From contig CAAHFI011191812.1 of the NCBI GenBank assembly GCA_900893395.1, positions 1-50,314 of the forward strand: a stretch of 50,314 nucleotides of DNA. The letters run 5' to 3'. The DNA is from Euglena gracilis (Eukaryota > Euglenozoa > Euglenophyceae > Euglenales > Euglenaceae). Under the pieces are notes generated by a model. It was not told the DNA's origin. It searched no databases and saw only the letters and a list, made by a program, of their open reading frames with translations. The translations under genes were made by a program, and so were the position numbers. Shown here piece after piece: positions 36,210 to 48,876 of the stretch (its first letter is position 1; every line of letters begins with the position of its first letter).

Positions 36210-37942
36210 ATGGGATCCCGTAAAATCGATTGCTGGCATCTTAGAGCACCCTTTGAGACATTTTTGGGTCCCAGATCCTTTTGCATCCGGAAATATTCAA
36301 GCGGGATCCAGCTTCCGTCACCATGGTATAACGGAACCTTACCTGGGTCTGTGAGTCCTTTTCATGACCCTTGGTTCAAAGCCTTCCCTTTGGGTACCTA
36401 CCCCCTAAAATGAACTTTTATCGATATGGGATCCCGTAAAATCGATTGCTGGCATCTTAGAGCACCCTTTGAGACATTTTTGGGGTCCAGATCCTTTTGC
36501 ATCCGGAAATATTCAAGCGGGATCCAGCTTCCGTCACCATGGTATAACGGAACCTTACCTGGTCTGTGAATCCTTTTCATGACCCTTGGTTCAAAGCCCT
36601 TCCCTTTGGGTACCTACCCCAAATGAACTTTTAATCGATATGGGATCCCGTAAAATCGATTGCTGGCATCTTAAGCACCCTTTGAGACATTTTTGGGGTC
36701 CCAGATCCTTTGCATCCGGAAATATTCAAGCGGGATCCAGCTTCCGTCACCATGGTATAACGGAACCTTACCTGGGTTCTGTGAATCCTTTTCATGACCC
36801 TTGGTTCAAAGCCCTTCCCTTTGGGTACCTACCCCCTAAAATGAACTTTTAATCGATATGGGATCCCGTAAAATCGATTGCTGGCATCTTAGAGCACCCT
36901 TTGAGACATTTTTGGGTCCCAGATCCTTTTGCATCCGGAAATATTCAAGCGGGATCCAGCTTCCGTCACCATGGTATAACGGAACCTTACCTGGTCTGTG
37001 AATCCTTTTCATGACCCTTGGTTCAAAGCCCTTCCCTTTGGGTACCTACCCCTAAATGAACTTTTAATCGATATGGGATCCCGTAAAATCGATTGCTGGC
37101 ATCTTAGAGCACCCTTTGAGACATTTTTGGGTCCCAGATCCTTTTGCATCCGGAAATATTCAAGCGGGATCCAGCTTCCGTCACCATGGTATAACGGAAC
37201 CTTACCTGGGTCTGTGAATCCTTTTCATGACCCTTGGTTCAAAGCCCTTCCCTTTGGGTACCTACCCCCTAAAATGAACTTTTAATCGATATGGGATCCC
37301 GTAAAATCGATTGCTGGCATCTTAGAGCACCCTTTGAGACATTTTTGGGGTCCCAATCCTTTTGCATCCGGAAATATTCAAGCGGGATCCAGCTTCCGTC
37401 ACCATGGTATAACGGAACCTTACTGGGTCTGTGATCCTTTTCATGACCCTTGGTTCAAAGCCCTTCCCTTTGGGTACCTACCCCCTAAAAGAACTTTTAA
37501 TCGATATGGGATCCCGTAAAATCGATTGCTGGCATCTTAGAGCACCCTTTGAGACATTTTTGGGGTCCCAGATCCTTTTGCATCCGGAAATATTCAAGCG
37601 GGATCCAGCTTCCGTCACCATGGTATAACGGAACCTTACCTGGGTCTGTGAATCCTTTTCATGACCCTTGGTTCAAAGCCCTTCCCTTTGGGTACCTACC
37701 CCCTAAAATGAACTTTTAATCGATATGGATCCCGTAAAATCGATTGCTGGCATCTTAGAGCACCCTTTGAGACATTTTTGGGGTCCCAGATCCTTTTGCA
37801 TCCGGAAATATTCAAGCGGGATCCAGCTTCCGTCACCATGGTATAACGGAACCTTACCTGGGTCTGTGAATCCTTTTCATGACCCTTGGTTCAAAGCCCT
37901 TCCCTTTGGGTACCTACCCCCTAAAATGAACTTTTAATCGAT
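36210..37942. repeat. Left margin of block A2, irregular type A monomers
   Basis: Units start at 36210, 36426, 36640, 36858, 37073, 37291, 37506 and 37725, with lengths of 216, 214, 218, 215, 218, 215, 219 and 218 bp. Losses are mostly in G and C runs (TTTTTGGGTCCC instead of TTTTTGGGGTCCC; CCCCAAATGAAC near 36620; CCCAATCC near 37353; ATATGGATCCC near 37725). Regular spacing resumes at 37943. The zone mirrors the irregular margin on the B side of the same junction. Confidence 0.88.
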
Positions 37943-40900
37943 ATGGGATCCCGTAAAATCGATTGCTGGCATCTTAGAGCACCCTTTGAGACATTTTTGG
38001 GGTCCCAGATCCTTTTGCATCCGGAAATATTCAAGCGGGATCCAGCTTCCGTCACCATGGTATAACGGAACCTTACCTGGGTCTGTGAATCCTTTTCATG
38101 ACCCTTGGTTCAAAGCCCTTCCCTTTGGGTACCTACCCCCTAAAATGAACTTTTAATCGATATGGGATCCCGTAAAATCGATTGCTGGCATCTTAGAGCA
38201 CCCTTTGAGACATTTTTGGGGTCCCAGATCCTTTTGCATCCGGAAATATTCAAGCGGGATCCAGCTTCCGTCACCATGGTATAACGGAACCTTACCTGGG
38301 TCTGTGAATCCTTTTCATGACCCTTGGTTCAAAGCCCTTCCCTTTGGGTACCTACCCCCTAAAATGAACTTTTAATCGATATGGGATCCCGTAAAATCGA
38401 TTGCTGGCATCTTAGAGCACCCTTTGAGACATTTTTGGGGTCCCAGATCCTTTTGCATCCGGAAATATTCAAGCGGGATCCAGCTTCCGTCACCATGGTA
38501 TAACGGAACCTTACCTGGGTCTGTGAATCCTTTTCATGACCCTTGGTTCAAAGCCCTTCCCTTTGGGTACCTACCCCCTAAAATGAACTTTTAATCGATA
38601 TGGGATCCCGTAAAATCGATTGCTGGCATCTTAGAGCACCCTTTGAGACATTTTTGGGGTCCCAGATCCTTTTGCATCCGGAAATATTCAAGCGGGATCC
38701 AGCTTCCGTCACCATGGTATAACGGAACCTTACCTGGGTCTGTGAATCCTTTTCATGACCCTTGGTTCAAAGCCCTTCCCTTTGGGTACCTACCCCCTAA
38801 AATGAACTTTTAATCGATATGGGATCCCGTAAAATCGATTGCTGGCATCTTAGAGCACCCTTTGAGACATTTTTGGGGTCCCAGATCCTTTTGCATCCGG
38901 AAATATTCAAGCGGGATCCAGCTTCCGTCACCATGGTATAACGGAACCTTACCTGGGTCTGTGAATCCTTTTCATGACCCTTGGTTCAAAGCCCTTCCCT
39001 TTGGGTACCTACCCCCTAAAATGAACTTTTAATCGATATGGGATCCCGTAAAATCGATTGCTGGCATCTTAGAGCACCCTTTGAGACATTTTTGGGGTCC
39101 CAGATCCTTTTGCATCCGGAAATATTCAAGCGGGATCCAGCTTCCGTCACCATGGTATAACGGAACCTTACCTGGGTCTGTGAATCCTTTTCATGACCCT
39201 TGGTTCAAAGCCCTTCCCTTTGGGTACCTACCCCCTAAAATGAACTTTTAATCGATATGGGATCCCGTAAAATCGATTGCTGGCATCTTAGAGCACCCTT
39301 TGAGACATTTTTGGGGTCCCAGATCCTTTTGCATCCGGAAATATTCAAGCGGGATCCAGCTTCCGTCACCATGGTATAACGGAACCTTACCTGGGTCTGT
39401 GAATCCTTTTCATGACCCTTGGTTCAAAGCCCTTCCCTTTGGGTACCTACCCCCTAAAATGAACTTTTAATCGATATGGGATCCCGTAAAATCGATTGCT
39501 GGCATCTTAGAGCACCCTTTGAGACATTTTTGGGGTCCCAGATCCTTTTGCATCCGGAAATATTCAAGCGGGATCCAGCTTCCGTCACCATGGTATAACG
39601 GAACCTTACCTGGGTCTGTGAATCCTTTTCATGACCCTTGGTTCAAAGCCCTTCCCTTTGGGTACCTACCCCCTAAAATGAACTTTTAATCGATATGGGA
39701 TCCCGTAAAATCGATTGCTGGCATCTTAGAGCACCCTTTGAGACATTTTTGGGGTCCCAGATCCTTTTGCATCCGGAAATATTCAAGCGGGATCCAGCTT
39801 CCGTCACCATGGTATAACGGAACCTTACCTGGGTCTGTGAATCCTTTTCATGACCCTTGGTTCAAAGCCCTTCCCTTTGGGTACCTACCCCCTAAAATGA
39901 ACTTTTAATCGATATGGGATCCCGTAAAATCGATTGCTGGCATCTTAGAGCACCCTTTGAGACATTTTTGGGGTCCCAGATCCTTTTGCATCCGGAAATA
40001 TTCAAGCGGGATCCAGCTTCCGTCACCATGGTATAACGGAACCTTACCTGGGTCTGTGAATCCTTTTCATGACCCTTGGTTCAAAGCCCTTCCCTTTGGG
40101 TACCTACCCCCTAAAATGAACTTTTAATCGATATGGGATCCCGTAAAATCGATTGCTGGCATCTTAGAGCACCCTTTGAGACATTTTTGGGGTCCCAGAT
40201 CCTTTTGCATCCGGAAATATTCAAGCGGGATCCAGCTTCCGTCACCATGGTATAACGGAACCTTACCTGGGTCTGTGAATCCTTTTCATGACCCTTGGTT
40301 CAAAGCCCTTCCCTTTGGGTACCTACCCCTAAAATGAACTTTTAATCGATATGGGATCCCGTAAAATCGATTGCTGGCATCTTAGAGCACCCTTTGAGAC
40401 ATTTTTGGGGTCCCAGATCCTTTTGCATCCGGAAATATTCAAGCGGGATCCAGCTTCCGTCACCATGGTATAACGGAACCTTACCTGGGTCTGTGAATCC
40501 TTTTCATGACCCTTGGTTCAAAGCCCTTCCCTTTGGGTACCTACCCCCTAAAATGAACTTTTAATCGATATGGGATCCCGTAAAATCGATTGCTGGCATC
40601 TTAGAGCACCCTTTGAGACATTTTTGGGGTCCCAGATCCTTTTGCATCCGGAAATATTCAAGCGGGATCCAGCTTCCGTCACCATGGTATAACGGAACCT
40701 TACCTGGGTCTGTGAATCCTTTTCATGACCCTTGGTTCAAAGCCCTTCCCTTTGGGTACCTACCCCCTAAAATGAACTTTTAATCGATATGGGATCCCGT
40801 AAAATCGATTGCTGGCATCTTAGAGCACCCTTTGAGACATTTTTGGGGTCCCAGATCCTTTTGCATCCGGAAATATTCAAGCGGGATCCAGCTTCCGTCA

Positions 40901-43900
40901 CCATGGTATAACGGAACCTTACCTGGGTCTGTGAATCCTTTTCATGACCCTTGGTTCAAAGCCCTTCCCTTTGGGTACCTACCCCCTAAAATGAACTTTT
41001 AATCGATATGGGATCCCGTAAAATCGATTGCTGGCATCTTAGAGCACCCTTTGAGACATTTTTGGGGTCCCAGATCCTTTTGCATCCGGAAATATTCAAG
41101 CGGGATCCAGCTTCCGTCACCATGGTATAACGGAACCTTACCTGGGTCTGTGAATCCTTTTCATGACCCTTGGTTCAAAGCCCTTCCCTTTGGGTACCTA
41201 CCCCCTAAAATGAACTTTTAATCGATATGGGATCCCGTAAAATCGATTGCTGGCATCTTAGAGCACCCTTTGAGACATTTTTGGGGTCCCAGATCCTTTT
41301 GCATCCGGAAATATTCAAGCGGGATCCAGCTTCCGTCACCATGGTATAACGGAACCTTACCTGGGTCTGTGAATCCTTTTCATGACCCTTGGTTCAAAGC
41401 CCTTCCCTTTGGGTACCTACCCCCTAAAATGAACTTTTAATCGATATGGGATCCCGTAAAATCGATTGCTGGCATCTTAGAGCACCCTTTGAGACATTTT
41501 TGGGGTCCCAGATCCTTTTGCATCCGGAAATATTCAAGCGGGATCCAGCTTCCGTCACCATGGTATAACGGAACCTTACCTGGGTCTGTGAATCCTTTTC
41601 ATGACCCTTGGTTCAAAGCCCTTCCCTTTGGGTACCTACCCCCTAAAATGAACTTTTAATCGATATGGGATCCCGTAAAATCGATTGCTGGCATCTTAGA
41701 GCACCCTTTGAGACATTTTTGGGGTCCCAGATCCTTTTGCATCCGGAAATATTCAAGCGGGATCCAGCTTCCGTCACCATGGTATAACGGAACCTTACCT
41801 GGGTCTGTGAATCCTTTTCATGACCCTTGGTTCAAAGCCCTTCCCTTTGGGTACCTACCCCCTAAAATGAACTTTTAATCGATATGGGATCCCGTAAAAT
41901 CGATTGCTGGCATCTTAGAGCACCCTTTGAGACATTTTTGGGGTCCCAGATCCTTTTGCATCCGGAAATATTCAAGCGGGATCCAGCTTCCGTCACCATG
42001 GTATAACGGAACCTTACCTGGGTCTGTGAATCCTTTTCATGACCCTTGGTTCAAAGCCCTTCCCTTTGGGTACCTACCCCCTAAAATGAACTTTTAATCG
42101 ATATGGGATCCCGTAAAATCGATTGCTGGCATCTTAGAGCACCCTTTGAGACATTTTTGGGGTCCCAGATCCTTTTGCATCCGGAAATATTCAAGCGGGA
42201 TCCAGCTTCCGTCACCATGGTATAACGGAACCTTACCTGGGTCTGTGAATCCTTTTCATGACCCTTGGTTCAAAGCCCTTCCCTTTGGGTACCTACCCCC
42301 TAAAATGAACTTTTAATCGATATGGGATCCCGTAAAATCGATTGCTGGCATCTTAGAGCACCCTTTGAGACATTTTTGGGGTCCCAGATCCTTTTGCATC
42401 CGGAAATATTCAAGCGGGATCCAGCTTCCGTCACCATGGTATAACGGAACCTTACCTGGGTCTGTGAATCCTTTTCATGACCCTTGGTTCAAAGCCCTTC
42501 CCTTTGGGTACCTACCCCCTAAAATGAACTTTTAATCGATATGGGATCCCGTAAAATCGATTGCTGGCATCTTAGAGCACCCTTTGAGACATTTTTGGGG
42601 TCCCAGATCCTTTTGCATCCGGAAATATTCAAGCGGGATCCAGCTTCCGTCACCATGGTATAACGGAACCTTACCTGGGTCTGTGAATCCTTTTCATGAC
42701 CCTTGGTTCAAAGCCCTTCCCTTTGGGTACCTACCCCCTAAAATGAACTTTTAATCGATATGGGATCCCGTAAAATCGATTGCTGGCATCTTAGAGCACC
42801 CTTTGAGACATTTTTGGGGTCCCAGATCCTTTTGCATCCGGAAATATTCAAGCGGGATCCAGCTTCCGTCACCATGGTATAACGGAACCTTACCTGGGTC
42901 TGTGAATCCTTTTCATGACCCTTGGTTCAAAGCCCTTCCCTTTGGGTACCTACCCCCTAAAATGAACTTTTAATCGATATGGGATCCCGTAAAATCGATT
43001 GCTGGCATCTTAGAGCACCCTTTGAGACATTTTTGGGGTCCCAGATCCTTTTGCATCCGGAAATATTCAAGCGGGATCCAGCTTCCGTCACCATGGTATA
43101 ACGGAACCTTACCTGGGTCTGTGAATCCTTTTCATGACCCTTGGTTCAAAGCCCTTCCCTTTGGGTACCTACCCCCTAAAATGAACTTTTAATCGATATG
43201 GGATCCCGTAAAATCGATTGCTGGCATCTTAGAGCACCCTTTGAGACATTTTTGGGGTCCCAGATCCTTTTGCATCCGGAAATATTCAAGCGGGATCCAG
43301 CTTCCGTCACCATGGTATAACGGAACCTTACCTGGGTCTGTGAATCCTTTTCATGACCCTTGGTTCAAAGCCCTTCCCTTTGGGTACCTACCCCCTAAAA
43401 TGAACTTTTAATCGATATGGGATCCCGTAAAATCGATTGCTGGCATCTTAGAGCACCCTTTGAGACATTTTTGGGGTCCCAGATCCTTTTGCATCCGGAA
43501 ATATTCAAGCGGGATCCAGCTTCCGTCACCATGGTATAACGGAACCTTACCTGGGTCTGTGAATCCTTTTCATGACCCTTGGTTCAAAGCCCTTCCCTTT
43601 GGGTACCTACCCCCTAAAATGAACTTTTAATCGATATGGGATCCCGTAAAATCGATTGCTGGCATCTTAGAGCACCCTTTGAGACATTTTTGGGGTCCCA
43701 GATCCTTTTGCATCCGGAAATATTCAAGCGGGATCCAGCTTCCGTCACCATGGTATAACGGAACCTTACCTGGGTCTGTGAATCCTTTTCATGACCCTTG
43801 GTTCAAAGCCCTTCCCTTTGGGTACCTACCCCCTAAAATGAACTTTTAATCGATATGGGATCCCGTAAAATCGATTGCTGGCATCTTAGAGCACCCTTTG

Positions 43901-44511
43901 AGACATTTTTGGGGTCCCAGATCCTTTTGCATCCGGAAATATTCAAGCGGGATCCAGCTTCCGTCACCATGGTATAACGGAACCTTACCTGGGTCTGTGA
44001 ATCCTTTTCATGACCCTTGGTTCAAAGCCCTTCCCTTTGGGTACCTACCCCCTAAAATGAACTTTTAATCGATATGGGATCCCGTAAAATCGATTGCTGG
44101 CATCTTAGAGCACCCTTTGAGACATTTTTGGGGTCCCAGATCCTTTTGCATCCGGAAATATTCAAGCGGGATCCAGCTTCCGTCACCATGGTATAACGGA
44201 ACCTTACCTGGGTCTGTGAATCCTTTTCATGACCCTTGGTTCAAAGCCCTTCCCTTTGGGTACCTACCCCCTAAAATGAACTTTTAATCGATATGGGATC
44301 CCGTAAAATCGATTGCTGGCATCTTAGAGCACCCTTTGAGACATTTTTGGGGTCCCAGATCCTTTTGCATCCGGAAATATTCAAGCGGGATCCAGCTTCC
44401 GTCACCATGGTATAACGGAACCTTACCTGGGTCTGTGAATCCTTTTCATGACCCTTGGTTCAAAGCCCTTCCCTTTGGGTACCTACCCCCTAAAATGAAC
44501 TTTTAATCGAT
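37943..44511. repeat. Homogenised core of block A2, 30 monomers
   Basis: The distance from 37943 to 44512 is 6,569 bases, exactly 30 x 219 minus 1. The single loss is one C in the run at 40326-40329. On reading, the consensus is the same as in the core of block A1. No other element is present. Confidence 0.95.
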
Positions 44512-44729
44512 ATGGGATCCCGTAAAATCGATTGCTGGCATCTTAGAGCACCCTTTGAGACATTTTTGGGGTCCCAGATCCTTTTGCATCCGGAAATATT
44601 CAAGCGGGATCCAGCTTCCGTCACCATGGTATAACGGAACCTTACCTGGGTCTGTGAATCCTTTTCATGACCTTGGTTCAAAGCCCTTCCCTTTGGGTAC
44701 CTACCCCCTAAAATGAACTTTTAATCGAT

Positions 44730-47700
44730 ATGGGATCCCGTAAAATCGATTGCTGGCATCTTAGAGCACCCTTTGAGACATTTTTGGGGTCCCAGATCCT
44801 TTTGCATCCGGAAATATTCAAGCGGGATCCAGCTTCCGTCACCATGGTATAACGGAACCTTACCTGGGTCTGTGAATCCTTTTCATGACCCTTGGTTCAA
44901 AGCCCTTCCCTTTGGGTACCTACCCCTAAAATGAACTTTTAATCGATATGGGATCCCGTAAAATCGATTGCTGGCATCTTAGAGCACCCTTTGAGACATT
45001 TTTGGGGTCCCAGATCCTTTTGCATCCGGAAATATTCAAGCGGGATCCAGCTTCCGTCACCATGGTATAACGGAACCTTACCTGGGTCTGTGAATCCTTT
45101 TCATGACCCTTGGTTCAAAGCCCTTCCCTTTGGGTACCTACCCCCTAAAATGAACTTTTAATCGATATGGGATCCCGTAAAATCGATTGCTGGCATCTTA
45201 GAGCACCCTTTGAGACATTTTTGGGGTCCCAGATCCTTTTGCATCCGGAAATATTCAAGCGGGATCCAGCTTCCGTCACCATGGTATAACGGAACCTTAC
45301 CTGGGTCTGTGAATCCTTTTCATGACCCTTGGTTCAAAGCCCTTCCCTTTGGGTACCTACCCCTAAAATGAACTTTTAATCGATATGGGATCCCGTAAAA
45401 TCGATTGCTGGCATCTTAGAGCACCCTTTGAGACATTTTTGGGGTCCCAGATCCTTTTGCATCCGGAAATATTCAAGCGGGATCCAGCTTCCGTCACCAT
45501 GGTATAACGGAACCTTACCTGGGTCTGTGAATCCTTTTCATGACCCTTGGTTCAAAGCCCTTCCCTTTGGGTACCTACCCCCTAAAATGAACTTTTAATC
45601 GATATGGGATCCCGTAAAATCGATTGCTGGCATCTTAGAGCACCCTTTGAGACATTTTTGGGGTCCAGATCCTTTTGCATCCGGAAATATTCAAGCGGGA
45701 TCCAGCTTCCGTCACCATGGTATAACGGAACCTTACCTGGGTCTGTGAATCCTTTTCATGACCCTTGGTTCAAAGCCCTTCCTTTGGGTACCTACCCCTA
45801 AAATGAACTTTTAATCGATATGGGATCCCGTAAAATCGATTGCTGGCATCTTAGAGCACCCTTTGAGACATTTTTGGGGTCCCAGATCCTTTTGCATCCG
45901 GAAATATTCAAGCGGGATCCAGCTTCCGTCACCATGGTATAACGGAACCTTACCTGGGTCTGTGAATCCTTTTCATGACCCTTGGTTCAAAGCCCTTCCC
46001 TTTGGGTACCTACCCCCTAAAATGAACTTTTAATCGATATGGGATCCCGTAAAATCGATTGCTGGCATCTTAGAGCACCCTTTGAGACATTTTTGGGGTC
46101 CCAGATCCTTTTGCATCCGGAAATATTCAAGCGGGATCCAGCTTCCGTCACCATGGTATAACGGAACCTTACCTGGGTCTGTGAATCCTTTTCATGACCC
46201 TTGGTTCAAAGCCCTTCCCTTTGGGTACCTACCCCTAAAATGAACTTTTAATCGATATGGGATCCCGTAAAATCGATTGCTGGCATCTTAGAGCACCCTT
46301 TGAGACATTTTGGGGTCCCAGATCCTTTTGCATCCGGAAATATTCAAGCGGGATCCAGCTTCCGTCACCATGGTATAACGGAACCTTACCTGGGTCTGTG
46401 AATCCTTTTCATGACCCTTGGTTCAAAGCCCTTCCCTTTGGGTACCTACCCCCTAAAATGAACTTTTAATCGATATGGGATCCCGTAAAATCGATTGCTG
46501 GCATCTTAGAGCACCCTTTGAGACATTTTTGGGGTCCCAGATCCTTTTGCATCCGGAAATATTCAAGCGGGATCCAGCTTCCGTCACCATGGTATAACGG
46601 AACCTTACCTGGGTCTGTGAATCCTTTTCATGACCCTTGGTTCAAAGCCCTTCCCTTTGGGTACCTACCCCCTAAAATGAACTTTTAATCGATATGGGAT
46701 CCCGTAAAATCGATTGCTGGCATCTTAGAGCACCCTTTGAGACATTTTTGGGGTCCCAGATCCTTTTGCATCCGGAAATATTCAAGCGGGATCCAGCTTC
46801 CGTCACCATGGTATAACGGAACCTTACCTGGGTCTGTGAATCCTTTTCATGACCCTTGGTTCAAAGCCCTTCCCTTTGGGTACCTACCCCCTAAAATGAA
46901 CTTTTAATCGATATGGGATCCCGTAAAATCGATTGCTGGCATCTTAGAGCACCCTTTGAGACATTTTTGGGGTCCCAGATCCTTTTGCATCCGGAAATAT
47001 TCAAGCGGGATCCAGCTTCCGTCACCATGGTATAACGGAACCTTACCTGGGTCTGTGAATCCTTTTCATGACCCTTGGTTCAAAGCCCTTCCCTTTGGGT
47101 ACCTACCCCCTAAAATGAACTTTTAATCGATATGGGATCCCGTAAAATCGATTGCTGGCATCTTAGAGCACCCTTTGAGACATTTTTGGGGTCCCAGATC
47201 CTTTTGCATCCGGAAATATTCAAGCGGGATCCAGCTTCCGTCACCATGGTATAACGGAACCTTACCTGGGTCTGTGAATCCTTTTCATGACCCTTGGTTC
47301 AAAGCCCTTCCCTTTGGGTACCTACCCCCTAAAATGAACTTTTAATCGATATGGGATCCCGTAAAATCGATTGCTGGCATCTTAGAGCACCCTTTGAGAC
47401 ATTTTTGGGGTCCCAGATCCTTTTGCATCCGGAAATATTCAAGCGGGATCCAGCTTCCGTCACCATGGTATAACGGAACCTTACCTGGGTCTGTGAATCC
47501 TTTTCATGACCCTTGGTTCAAAGCCCTTCCCTTTGGGTACCTACCCCTAAAATGAACTTTTAATCGATATGGGATCCCGTAAATCGATTGCTGGCATCTT
47601 AGAGCACCCTTTGAGACATTTTTGGGGTCCCAGATCCTTTTGCATCCGGAAATATTCAAGCGGGATCCAGCTTCCGTCACCATGGTATAACGGAACCTTA

Positions 47701-48438
47701 CCTGGGTCTGTGATCCTTTTCATGACCCTTGGTTCAAAGCCCTTCCCTTTGGGTACCTACCCCCTAAAATGAACTTTTAATCGATATGGATCCCGTAAAA
47801 TCGATTGCTGGCATCTTAGAGCACCCTTTGAGACATTTTTGGGGTCCCAGATCCTTTTGCATCCGGAAATATTCAAGCGGGATCCAGCTTCCGTCACCAT
47901 GGTATAACGGAACCTTACCTGGGTCTGTGAATCCTTTTCATGACCTTGGTTCAAAGCCCTTCCCTTTGGGTACCTACCCCCTAAAATGAACTTTTAATCG
48001 ATATGGGATCCCGTAAAATCGATTGCTGGCATCTTAGAGCACCCTTTGAGACATTTTTGGGGTCCCAGATCCTTTTGCATCCGGAAATATTCAAGCGGGA
48101 TCCAGCTTCCGTCACCATGGTATAACGGAACCTTACCTGGGTCTGTGAATCCTTTTCATGACCCTTGGTTCAAAGCCCTTCCCTTTGGGTACCTACCCCC
48201 TAAAATGAACTTTTAATCGATATGGGATCCCGTAAAATCGATTGCTGGCATCTTAGAGCACCCTTTGAGACATTTTGGGGTCCCAGATCCTTTTGCATCC
48301 GGAAATATTCAAGCGGGATCCAGCTTCCGTCACCATGGTATAACGGAACCTTACCTGGGTCTGTGAATCCTTTTCATGACCCTTGGTTCAAAGCCCTTCC
48401 CTTTGGGTACCTACCCCTAAAATGAACTTTTAATCGAT
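44730..48438. repeat. Type A stretch with a possible dimeric (about 437-bp) pattern
   Basis: The C run at positions 194-198 alternates strictly over eight consecutive monomers. It is C4 in units starting at 44730, 45167, 45604 and 46039, and C5 in those starting at 44948, 45385, 45820 and 46257. Counting from 44730 as unit 0, further C4 units are number 12 (47351) and number 16 (48222), so all six C4 units are even-numbered. This would fit a decaying higher-order repeat of two monomers. The marker is a single homopolymer length, so support is modest. Other 1-bp losses are scattered through the stretch, for example ATTTTGGGG near 46308 and 48272. Confidence 0.5.
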
Positions 48439-48876
48439 ATGGGATCCCGTAAAATCGATTGCTGGCATCTTAGAGCACCCTTTGAGACATTTTTGGGGTC
48501 CCAGATCCTTTTGCATCCGGAAATATTCAAGCGGGATCCAGCTTCCGTCACCATGGTATAACGGAACCTTACCTGGGTCTGTGAATCCTTTTCATGACCC
48601 TTGGTTCAAAGCCCTTCCCTTTGGGTACCTACCCCCTAAAATGAACTTTTAATCGATATGGGATCCCGTAAAATCGATTGCTGGCATCTTAGAGCACCCT
48701 TTGAGACATTTTTGGGGTCCCAGATCCTTTTGCATCCGGAAATATTCAAGCGGGATCCAGCTTCCGTCACCATGGTATAACGGAACCTTACCTGGGTCTG
48801 TGAATCCTTTTCATGACCCTTGGTTCAAAGCCCTTCCCTTTGGGTACCTACCCCCTAAAATGAACTTTTAATCGAT

